From Diacronema lutheri (lineage: Eukaryota; Haptophyta; Pavlovophyceae; Pavlovales; Pavlovaceae), in assembly GCA_019448385.1 (NCBI GenBank), contig JAGTXO010000012.1, positions 580,501 through 644,500 of the forward strand: a stretch of DNA of 64,000 nt. The letters are read 5' to 3'. Under the pieces are notes generated by a model, which saw nothing but the letters and a program-made list of their open reading frames with translations, did not search any database and was not told the origin of the DNA. Of the stretch, positions 11,317 through 18,809 are shown in pieces. How positions within the stretch are numbered: position 1 is the stretch's first letter; each line of letters begins with the position of its first letter. Both the position numbers and the translations under genes were made by a program.

Positions 11317-11910
11317 ATGTTCAACCCGCTCGTGCGACGGCTGGCGACGGCGACACTCGTGGGTGTGCCGGTACGCGACGTGCTCGCGGCAACCGTTGCG
11401 CTGGCGCAGGCTGACGTGCAGCTTGCGCTGCTAACCATTGCTTTCTCGTCGCTCGCGGTATTTGTGGACGCCCCGGCGGGCACGGGCCCGACGGCGGCGG
11501 CGCTGTTGGTCGTGCTCTTCACGTCCGCCGCCACGAGCGATGACGTCACCCCCGAGCTTGCGCGGAGTGTGCTCCCTCTCGTGTGCGCGCTCTCGCTTGC
11601 GCGTATCGCGGCGGTCGCCGACCCCCCAGGATACGTGGCGGAGGACGACGACCTGCCGATCGAGGACGTGTCCACGCGCTTATGGTATGCGCGCCTGAAC
11701 GAGAGCGTGCGTCGGCGCGACGCGGAGAACGCCGTGCTGATTGACAAGCTCGTCCAGTCGACGCGTGGCATCTCGCGTCGAAAGGGAGAGGCGCTCAAGC
11801 GCTGCTGCAGCGGCCGAAACGCGCTTGAGCTCACGCCCGCCGAATGGGAACGGTGCGACGGCATTGGGCGGACGCTCGCGCGGCGCGTGTACGACGGCCT
11901 GCGGCAGTGA
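11317..11910 (+). CDS. Unknown protein with hydrophobic N-half and helix-hairpin-helix-like end
   Basis: Single exon, 197 residues, with no other methionine than the start, so the ATG at 11317 is needed unless a 5' exon exists. Residues 15-105 contain three hydrophobic, Ala/Leu/Val-rich helices that may be membrane segments. The last 50 residues (GISRRKGEALKRC, then WERCDGIGRTLARRVYDGL) resemble a helix-hairpin-helix of XPF/RuvA type, with the GIG turn. I do not recognise the family. The start is within 10 bp of the start of the divergent DUF2237 gene, and the 3' end is 25 bp from the convergent GAF-like gene. Confidence 0.55.
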   Translation: MFNPLVRRLATATLVGVPVRDVLAATVALAQADVQLALLTIAFSSLAVFVDAPAGTGPTAAALLVVLFTSAATSDDVTPELARSVLPLVCALSLARIAAVADPPGYVAEDDDLPIEDVSTRLWYARLNESVRRRDAENAVLIDKLVQSTRGISRRKGEALKRCCSGRNALELTPAEWERCDGIGRTLARRVYDGLRQ

Positions 11911-11935
11911 CGGATCATGTCGAGATGTCAGCGGC

Positions 11936-13048
11936 TCACAAAAATGCAAATTGCTCGTCAATTGACATGCCGCGCTCGGCGCTGCCACGGCGTGCGTCGC
12001 GGCCATCGATGCTCTGCGCCGCGTAGGCGCGCGCGCGCGTCGGGCTTGACGACACGCTCATGGCGCACGTCTCGTCGGGTGCTTGGATATCGCTGCGCTC
12101 GCCGTCGCTGCTTGTGACGCTCGCGGGGGACACGAGCCCGAACGACTGGACTCGCGCGTGCGCGGGCGGCGCGCGCGCGCAGCCAAGCCCTGGCGCGTTG
12201 CACGTCCCTAGCTCGAGCACACCCTGTTCGAACGGGATGAGCGCGATTGAGCGGACGCCGAAGAGCTTGGCGAGGTGTACGCGCAGAAAATCGTCCGGCG
12301 GAAGTGCCTGCACGTCGGGCAGAAGCTGCGGCCAACCGCTACTCCACACTCGGCCAACGGCGCCCTGCCCCGGCAGGAAGCCAAATGTGCAGCTGCGCTG
12401 CATGCATTTCCCATCGGGTGCGTACCAATGCTGCGCTTTGAGCTCTCTCACGATTGCGAAGAAGCTCCAGAAGATCCCGTAGGAAGCGTCGGCCTCGTGC
12501 ACGCAGCTCGTGATGCCCGCACTCGAGCTCGCGTCGAAGAGCGGGAGCGGCACGGGCGGTCGCTCGTCGTCGCCGTCGCCCGCGCCGAGCGTCGCGCTCG
12601 GGCTTGAATGCCGGCCTGTGCTGGACGCCGCGTTGGATGGGCGCGCCGACGGCTTGAGCAGCTCGTCAATGTCCGGAATCTTGGCCCACAGGCGCTCGGA
12701 CCTCGTGCCCAATTCGAGCACGCCATCCGCGAAGCGCCAGCACGCGACCGAATGCACGCCGTGATAGCAGGCGAGCTGGACGCGCCGAAAGTGCGCAATG
12801 TCTGACGCGCACGCGTCGCGCACAAGCACGTCCTCCTTGTGCGACCACGAGCGCCCGACCGCGCATTGCCGCGTGCTCACGCTCGCGCTCGACGAGCGCT
12901 CCATGAGCGCGCCGTCGAGCGAGTGGTATGCCGTGACGTGGAGGACGTCGATTGTTTCGTCGCACGTCCAGAATAGGCCGTACTCTGCGCCCGCACGCTC
13001 GAGCAGCTCCTCGAGCCGCCGCGAGGTGACGCGCAGGGCTTTGCGCAT
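11936..13048 (-). CDS. Protein with two GAF-like domains
   Basis: Single exon, 370 residues. Two homologous blocks are visible, at about residues 20-120 and 180-285. Each has YG[IL]FW, a central QGAVGR.WS-like motif, then a run such as FGVRSIALIPFEQGVLELGT. This matches GAF-type sensor folds, and in particular the layout of the N-terminal domain of plant MYC-type regulators. There is no DNA-binding helix or kinase domain attached, and the C-terminus is Ser/Arg-rich. A ligand- or partner-binding role is inferred. The ATG at 13048 is the only good start. Confidence 0.6.
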   Translation of the reverse strand: MRKALRVTSRRLEELLERAGAEYGLFWTCDETIDVLHVTAYHSLDGALMERSSSASVSTRQCAVGRSWSHKEDVLVRDACASDIAHFRRVQLACYHGVHSVACWRFADGVLELGTRSERLWAKIPDIDELLKPSARPSNAASSTGRHSSPSATLGAGDGDDERPPVPLPLFDASSSAGITSCVHEADASYGIFWSFFAIVRELKAQHWYAPDGKCMQRSCTFGFLPGQGAVGRVWSSGWPQLLPDVQALPPDDFLRVHLAKLFGVRSIALIPFEQGVLELGTCNAPGLGCARAPPAHARVQSFGLVSPASVTSSDGERSDIQAPDETCAMSVSSSPTRARAYAAQSIDGRDARRGSAERGMSIDEQFAFL

Positions 13049-13237
13049 GTAGAAAACCAAAAGATCCCAAACCTGTCACTTTCGTTTCAAGGTCTCCCTT
13101 CCTGGAAACGACTGCGCACGTTTCGCATCCAGGACAGGGGAGTTCCCTGTCCAGGATCGAGTTCGCGTTCATCGACGCCGTCCGTCGACCGCTTTCCGCC
13201 GTCTCGCCCCAGCGCGCGCGCGCCGCGCCACGCCGCG

Positions 13238-15139
13238 CTATTCGATGCCGTGCGCAACGCGCTGGTACGCGTCGTACGCCCACGTGCCCCACGCATCGAT
13301 GGACGCGTCGACGAGCGCCTCGGCGGCGGCGGTCGCGGCGTCGTCGTCCGCGCCGAGCAGCAGCCGCTCGCGGACGCCACGCGCGACGGTCTCGTCGCCG
13401 CCGCGCAGGCAGGGCAGCAGCGCGGCGGCCGCGGGCCCGCCGCGGCGCGCGAGTGCGGCCGCCGCGTCGAGCACGCCGAGCAGTCGGTGTGCGTGCCGGC
13501 GGAGCGCGAGGATGCCGACCGCACAAAGCGAACGAAAGCGGCGCAGCTCAGGCGCGTCGGGATCGCCGCCGCTGAGCAGCTCGAGCCACTCGCGCGTCAA
13601 CTTGAACGGGGCGCGCTCGACCGACGGCAGCAGCGCGCCGCCCGGCGTGTCGCCGAGCAGGAAGCCAAAGTCGACGTGCACGAGCCGTCCGGACGCGTGG
13701 AGCAAAATGTTGCCGTTGTGCCGATCCTTGATCTGCAACGCGTAGCACACGACCGCGTACGCGGCGAGCGACGCGCTGAAGCGCGCGAGCGCGGCCGCAT
13801 GCGCCGCGTCGCCGCGCTCGCCGTACGCGGCACGCCAGTGGTCGGAGAGCGATGCCGAGCCAAGCTGACGGCGCAGCTCGTGCAGAGAGGGTGCGTCGGG
13901 CACGAGCTCGATCGCGCCGGCGCTCGCGGAGAGCGCGCGCACCTCGTACAGCCACAGGCTGAGCGGCGCGCGCTCGGCGTCGAAGGCGGCCTGCGCCTCG
14001 GTGAGCAGCGCGTGCGTGAGCTGCTCGGCGAGCATCGGCGCGTCTGCCTTGACGAGCAGCGCGCGCGCCTCCCAGCCAGGCAGCGCGCCGTACGGCGAAT
14101 TGTGGCGCAGCAGGTCGACCACCTCCGCCCACGAGCGCGCCGTCACGTCCAGCGCGCGCAGCGGCGGCGGCTCGCGCGCCGCGACCGCCGCCGCCGCCGC
14201 TGCAGTTGCCCAACGCGCTGACGGTACTACCAGCGGCGCCGCAGAAAGGCGCACGCGCGCGCGGCGCGGGCCGGCGGGCGCGAGCGCAAGGCGCACGAGC
14301 CGAGCGCGCGGCCGGCGCTCCGCCTGGTCGTCGCCGCCGCCGCTGCCGCCGCTGGCGCGCGCACTGGCCGCTGCCGCCGCCGCGCCCGAGGGCGGTCGCG
14401 CGGCGAGCGCGTCAGGCAGCTGCGCCGTCCCATCTGCGCGGACGTCGCACCTCTCGAGCGTCTCGAGCACGAGGAGTATGGGGCAGCGCTCGGCGGTCGC
14501 GAGTGCGCGCACGCACTCGAGCGGCGCGCGCAGCGCGATCGTCGGCGCGCGCGCGCGCAACCTCGTCGGCAGCGCGACCTGCGCGGGCAGCGGCGCGGCC
14601 GCGGCCGCCGCGCCGACGAGTGCGCGCGCGAGCGCGTCGCGCGCGGGCCCAGCGTCGGGCGCGAGCGCACGCAGCCGCGTCGGCGCAGCAGCGAGCGCGC
14701 CCCAGAAGCGGTCATGCGCCTCGAGCGCCGCCACGCGCCGCGCCGCGTGCGCCGCGCCGCCCGCGGCCGAGCTCTCGCGCTGCTCGACGTACGCGCGCTC
14801 GAGGCCGTGCAGCAGCGCGGCACGGCGCGCCGAGACGGCGAGCGGCTCAGTCACGTGTGCGGGCGGCGTAGTCGAACGCACGGCCCAGCGCGCCGCGCAC
14901 GCGCCCTTCAGCTGCGCCGCGTGCGCGTACAGCAGACCGTCGGCCGCCGCCGCGCGCTCGCACCACACCGCCGCCCACGCGACGAGCAGCAGCCGCTCAC
15001 CGAGCCACGATGGGTTGGCGAGCGCAAAGAGCGCGAGTGCCGGCGGCAATGCGGCCGGCGCCGACCCATCCGTCGCGAGCCGCCGGAGCGCGTCGAGGAG
15101 CAGTGCGGACGCGAGGGACGCGTCGAGGTGGACGGCCAT
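13238..15139 (-). CDS. Phosphatidylinositol 4-kinase, type III beta
   Basis: Single exon, 633 residues. It phosphorylates phosphatidylinositol at the 4 position, classically at the Golgi. The N-terminal 200 residues hold the helical lipid-kinase-unique region. The catalytic core has the lysine segment ALLVKADAPMLAEQL, then PLSLWLYEVRALSASAG, the catalytic loop QIKDRHNGNILL and the DFG in VHVDFGFLLGD. The C-terminal end DAYQRVAHGIE matches the LYDGFQYLTNGI ending typical of PI4K beta. It is shorter than animal PI4KB (about 800 residues), mainly at the N-terminus. An open frame happens to continue into the upstream POLE2 gene, but the ATG at 15139 and the 104-bp gap show two genes. Confidence 0.9.
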   Translation of the reverse strand: MAVHLDASLASALLLDALRRLATDGSAPAALPPALALFALANPSWLGERLLLVAWAAVWCERAAAADGLLYAHAAQLKGACAARWAVRSTTPPAHVTEPLAVSARRAALLHGLERAYVEQRESSAAGGAAHAARRVAALEAHDRFWGALAAAPTRLRALAPDAGPARDALARALVGAAAAAAPLPAQVALPTRLRARAPTIALRAPLECVRALATAERCPILLVLETLERCDVRADGTAQLPDALAARPPSGAAAAAASARASGGSGGGDDQAERRPRARLVRLALAPAGPRRARVRLSAAPLVVPSARWATAAAAAAVAAREPPPLRALDVTARSWAEVVDLLRHNSPYGALPGWEARALLVKADAPMLAEQLTHALLTEAQAAFDAERAPLSLWLYEVRALSASAGAIELVPDAPSLHELRRQLGSASLSDHWRAAYGERGDAAHAAALARFSASLAAYAVVCYALQIKDRHNGNILLHASGRLVHVDFGFLLGDTPGGALLPSVERAPFKLTREWLELLSGGDPDAPELRRFRSLCAVGILALRRHAHRLLGVLDAAAALARRGGPAAAALLPCLRGGDETVARGVRERLLLGADDDAATAAAEALVDASIDAWGTWAYDAYQRVAHGIE

Positions 15140-15243
15140 GCGCGCCGACGCGACTACACGTTTTTCCGCCGCTACCTCGCCGCTACAGTACCCATACCTC
15201 ACTGCCGCCGCGCGCTCGCGCAGGCGCGGGCCCGCGTGCTGAT

Positions 15244-16966
15244 TCAGAGCTTTGAGAACTCGACCGAGTTTGGGCCTGGCCTGTAGACCATCCACGAGTG
15301 CTCGGCGAGGAGCGTGCCCGGGTTGAACGCTACGCAGCCCGCATACGTGCACTCGTAGAAGGCGTTGGCGTCGGCGAGCACGAGCGCGTCCGGCGTGTAC
15401 GGCAGCTGCAGCGCGTGGTCGTAGCTCCAATGCACCGGGTGCTCCGACACGATCGCCGGTCGCAGGTGCGCCTGATCGACGACCGTCTTGACCAGCTGGG
15501 CGGCGCACGGCGCACGGTGCACACGGCGGCGACCCGCACACGCGTGGGCTCGCCGCATGCATTTTTTCGCCCACGCCCCTAACACCCCGCCGCGCGGCCC
15601 CGCTCGCGGCACGCGGGTGCGCGCGCACATGCTCGCTCATCTCGGCGGAGAGTTGGACGGCGGGCTCGACGATCGCATTCCGCCGCATGTGCACGACGAG
15701 GTCGTCGCGCACGAGGACAAGCTCGCGGCCGAAGAAGCGCATACGAGCCGGACATGACGCAAAGTGCACGTGCGCGACGCGCTCCTCGAGGCCGCGTGTG
15801 AAGACGCGCGGCAGCCGCGAGCGCGGCAGCGCCTCGCCGGCGCCGAGCACAAGGTCGCGCGGGCCGGGCAAGAGCACAAAATGTGCGTGCGCGGCGAGCG
15901 TTGGGCGCGCGCGAATCATGTCGCCAAGGCGATCGAATAGCGCGCGCACGCCGTGCATCTCCGCGCACGGCAGCGGCTGCGCGGTGAAGTTGCCGCACAG
16001 CACGAACGCGAGGCCGCGCGACACGTCGCCGTCGCCGCACGACGCAGCGACAGCCTCGTACCCGTCGAGCAGCCGGCCGAGGGCGGCGAGCGCGTCGTCA
16101 CGGTCGAGCCAGCAGTCAGAGACCACGACCATCATCGCGTCGTCCGCGCGCGCGAGCAGCTGCGCGCGCGCGTCGTCCGAATGCGCCGGCGCGCCGCCGC
16201 CAAACGCGCAGAGGCCGTCGAGCAGCGCGCGCGTCCGCTCGCGCGGCTCGGCTGGCGGGAAGCAGAGAAAATGGACGTCGAAGACGCCGGCGCGCGAGTG
16301 CACGCCCTCGGCAAGGACGAGACACCCAAGCGTGAAGAGCCCCTCCTTGGTCTCCGCGCGCGACAGATTAATCGGCACCATGCCGGTCGGGTCCTCGAGG
16401 TGGTACTCGCCCTCGACCGGCTCGCACAGCAACCCGAGCACACACTGCCGGCCGACGGAGCCCTGCAGCGCCTCGATGTCTGTAAGCTGGACGGCGCCGC
16501 CGGAGGGTGCGCGCAACTGCTCAAGCGCCGGCCGCTTGAACTGCGCGTTCCGTAGCAGCCGCTGGCGCACGAGCGCGTACCGGCCGGCATACACGTCGCG
16601 CTGCGCGTCGGCGCCAGCGTGCATTGCGCGCGCGACGGGCGCGGCGGCGTACGTGCGCTGCGCCGCATCGTAGCGGAGGCGCGGGAGCTCAAAGGCATCG
16701 AACACTTCGAGCACCGGCCCCGCCGTCGGCCGGCCGGCCGCCGCGCCGCCACGAAGCGCGCCGACGGCCGCGGCGACGCGCCGGCCGTCAACCATCCGAT
16801 CGGCCGTGCGCTGCGCGCGAACCTGCTCGACGATCTGCCGCGCGAGCTCGAGCGGCTCGGGCGACTGGTTCGCTGCGCCCACGACCGCTGCGAGCCCGTC
16901 GGGCCGCAGCGAGAGACCGTGCAGCCGGAAGAGCTGCGACGCCTGCTTGGCGCCGAGCTGGCTCAT
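15244..16966 (-). CDS. POLE2: DNA polymerase epsilon subunit 2
   Basis: Exons 15629-16966 and 15244-15495 give 529 residues, against 527 in human. It is the B subunit of DNA polymerase epsilon, needed for leading-strand replication and CMG assembly. The N-terminal helical domain (QLFRLHGLSLRPDGLAAVV) is followed by the OB fold (EYHLEDPTGMVPINL) and an inactive calcineurin-like domain with CGNFTAQPL and LLPGPRD. The C-terminal exon gives HPVHWSYDHALQL and FNPGTL. The phase 0 intron (GTGCGC...CCCAG) joins EMSEH to LVKTVVD as in human (NHFVKT). A perfect E2F consensus lies 27-38 bp upstream of the ATG. Confidence 0.95.
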
Positions 16967-17398
16967 GTCGGATGCCAGGCCCGTTGCTCCTTTTTGGCGC
17001 GAAAATCGTGTCAATAAAATGGGCGCGTCCGTGCTCCGTTTGCGCGCGCCGGACGGTCGGTGCGCCTGAGCTTCTGGGTGCGCCTGACGCTCGGATGCAC
17101 GCACGGCGTGCACACGTCATCTCGCGGACGGACGGCGCCATCAGCGCCAGGTGGACGCATTACGGCTTGGCGTGGCAAAGGCGCTCCGCAGCTACAGTCG
17201 CAGTCGCCAGTCTCCACCTTGGCGATGCCGCTTCCTGTCCGTCAGGCGAAGAACCTCGTGAGCGAAGGAGCAGCAGGCAAATGCTTGAGCAGCCCTGGTA
17301 CGGTTGCTGCCACCCGCTCCGGAGGTAATGTCGCCGGCACCCGCGGCGGGCAAGCGACAAGGGCCAAGAGAAGAAGAGCAGACGATCGAGAAAAATTT
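16967..17398. promoter_or_regulatory. POLE2 upstream spacer with E2F consensus site
   Basis: TTTGGCGCGAAA at 16993-17004 matches the E2F/DP consensus TTTSGCGCSAAA on both strands and sits just upstream of the POLE2 start. The rest of the spacer, up to the tRNA, shows no recognisable gene. Confidence 0.6.
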
Positions 17399-17470
17399 AT
17401 CCGATAACAGGTTCGAACTGTTCTCTCCGGTTTAGAAGACCGGCGTGATATTCCTCTTCACTAATCGGAC
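17399..17470 (-). tRNA. trnR-UCU: tRNA-Arg (anticodon UCU)
   Basis: A complete 72-nt cloverleaf on the minus strand. The acceptor stem is GTCCGAT/ATCGGAT with one G-U pair, the D stem GTGA/TCAC, the anticodon stem CCGGT/ACCGG with loop CTTCTAA, and the T arm AACAG-TTCGAAC-CTGTT. There is no intron. A TTTTT run four bases after the 3' end (on the minus strand) is a standard RNA polymerase III terminator. It decodes AGA, a codon that should be rare in a genome this GC-rich. Confidence 0.96.
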
Positions 17471-17613
17471 AACAGAGCGGTAAGTTTTTCAGGATACTTG
17501 AACACAATGTCAACCGACCAGCAGTGACCGCTCCAACGGCAAAAGCGCACGGCCTCGCCACCGCATTCGCCGAACGCCAGCCACGCCCACCACCCTCCGC
17601 GCTTGTCTTTGAA

Positions 17614-17702
17614 TGCGCGCTCAACGCCACACGCGCACGCGCCAGGGAAGCGGGTCTTCGGGTGCGCGCTCAACGCCACACGCGCACGCGCCCTGGGAAG
17701 CG
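17614..17702. repeat. 49-bp-period tandem duplication at the 3' end of the GT29 gene
   Basis: A segment of about 39 bp (17614-17652) recurs almost exactly at 17663-17702. The upstream copy in gene sense contains the last codons and stop of the sialyltransferase-like gene; the other lies in its 3' flank and repeats the same end. Confidence 0.8.
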
Positions 17703-18728
17703 CCGCTCGAGGGTGAGAAGAAACGCGTGCTCCGAGCGGTACAGGTGCTGCGCGCCGTCGCGCTCGGGGCGAGAGGGTGAAAAGTAGTGCTCCTTGGGCG
17801 AGCCGAAGCCGTACAGGTCGAGCGTTGCGCACAGCGCCAGCGCCGCGAGCACGCCATTGAAGCCGCTCGTCGGGTGCGACCGCTCGGCTGCGTAGGCCGC
17901 AATGTGCGAGTTGACGTACTCGGCGAACGAGTCGGCGCGGACGAGCACGCGCGGGCCGTGCGCGCCATGCTCGCGCGCGTAGCGCAGCAGCTGCGCGGCG
18001 CCGTTGCGCCGCGGGATGAAGAGGATCGCGCTGCGCTCGTCGCCCCTGCCGTCGTCGCGCGCGTAATAGTCGCACCCGCGCACCGGCCGCTCGACGAGCT
18101 GTGGCTCGACGTCGTCGCCGCTCAACGCGCGCAGGCCGGGCCGTACACCCTTGCCGGCGAGGCACCGGCGCGTCTGCACGTCGGCGAGCACCGAGACGGT
18201 CGTGCGCGTGCCGACGTCGCGTGCCCAACCGCCACCGGCCGGCGCGCCGTTGAAGCGGAGCACGTGCTCGTGCGCGTCGATGGACGGGCCGTAGCCAGAG
18301 CGGAGGAGCGTGCCCGACGAGCCGACGACAGCGCACGTGCGCGCGGCCGGATCCGACGCTAGGTCGCGCTCGGGCAGCTCGGCGGCGAGCGAGCGCTCGA
18401 GCGACGCTGCGTGGCTCGCGTCGGCGTGCGGCGGCCGTGAGAAGCGCGCGCGCGTCCACACGAGCTCAACGCCGGGCGGGACCGGAACCAACGCGCGCGC
18501 GCCGGCCGGCGTGGCTGGCGTGATCGACGGCTCGGGCGCGCGCGCCGAGCGCAGGTCGGCGCACGGCGCGCTCGGCAGCCGCGACGGCGGCGGCGGCGGC
18601 GGCGGTGGCGGCTCACCGGGCGGCGTGCGCTCGCGGCGCGGCGAGAGCCCGCCGCAAAGCACGAGCGCAGCGACGAGCAGCAGCCATGAGCCCGCCGCCG
18701 CGCCCAGCAGCAGCCGCAGCCGCACCAT
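17670..18728 (-). CDS. GT29 sialyltransferase-like type II membrane protein
   Basis: Single exon, 352 residues. A short cytoplasmic tail and a signal anchor (LLLGAAAGSWLLLVAALVL) are followed by a Pro-rich stem, the layout of a Golgi glycosyltransferase. Sialylmotif L is recognisable at about residue 131 (CAVVGSSGTLLRSGYG, then HVLRFNGAP). Motif S is HPTSGFNGVLAALALC and the C-terminal HYFSP supplies the VS-type histidine. Both motif L and motif S cysteines are present, so a normal fold and activity are plausible. Algal and plant GT29 proteins may use Kdo or other acidic sugars instead of sialic acid, so the donor is uncertain. It is divergent from IspG, 81 bp away. Confidence 0.82.
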   Translation of the reverse strand: MVRLRLLLGAAAGSWLLLVAALVLCGGLSPRRERTPPGEPPPPPPPPPSRLPSAPCADLRSARAPEPSITPATPAGARALVPVPPGVELVWTRARFSRPPHADASHAASLERSLAAELPERDLASDPAARTCAVVGSSGTLLRSGYGPSIDAHEHVLRFNGAPAGGGWARDVGTRTTVSVLADVQTRRCLAGKGVRPGLRALSGDDVEPQLVERPVRGCDYYARDDGRGDERSAILFIPRRNGAAQLLRYAREHGAHGPRVLVRADSFAEYVNSHIAAYAAERSHPTSGFNGVLAALALCATLDLYGFGSPKEHYFSPSRPERDGAQHLYRSEHAFLLTLERRFPGRVRVWR

Positions 18729-18809
18729 TCACAAGTCACACAACCTCACGCCGCTCGCCCCCCGCCACCCGTGCGCCATCGTGCCGACTTCATTAGGTGG
18801 CCGACGAGA
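18729..18809. promoter_or_regulatory. Divergent promoter, GT29 / IspG
   Basis: These 81 bp separate two divergent start codons. No classic motif is evident; the assignment rests on position. Confidence 0.35.

Noticed and set aside
13238-17113. A single open frame spanning PI4-kinase and POLE2, suggesting a fusion protein
   Set aside because: POLE2 needs a splice into another frame to complete its conserved C-terminus at 15244, and PI4K has its own ATG at 15139. The shared frame is chance in stop-poor DNA.
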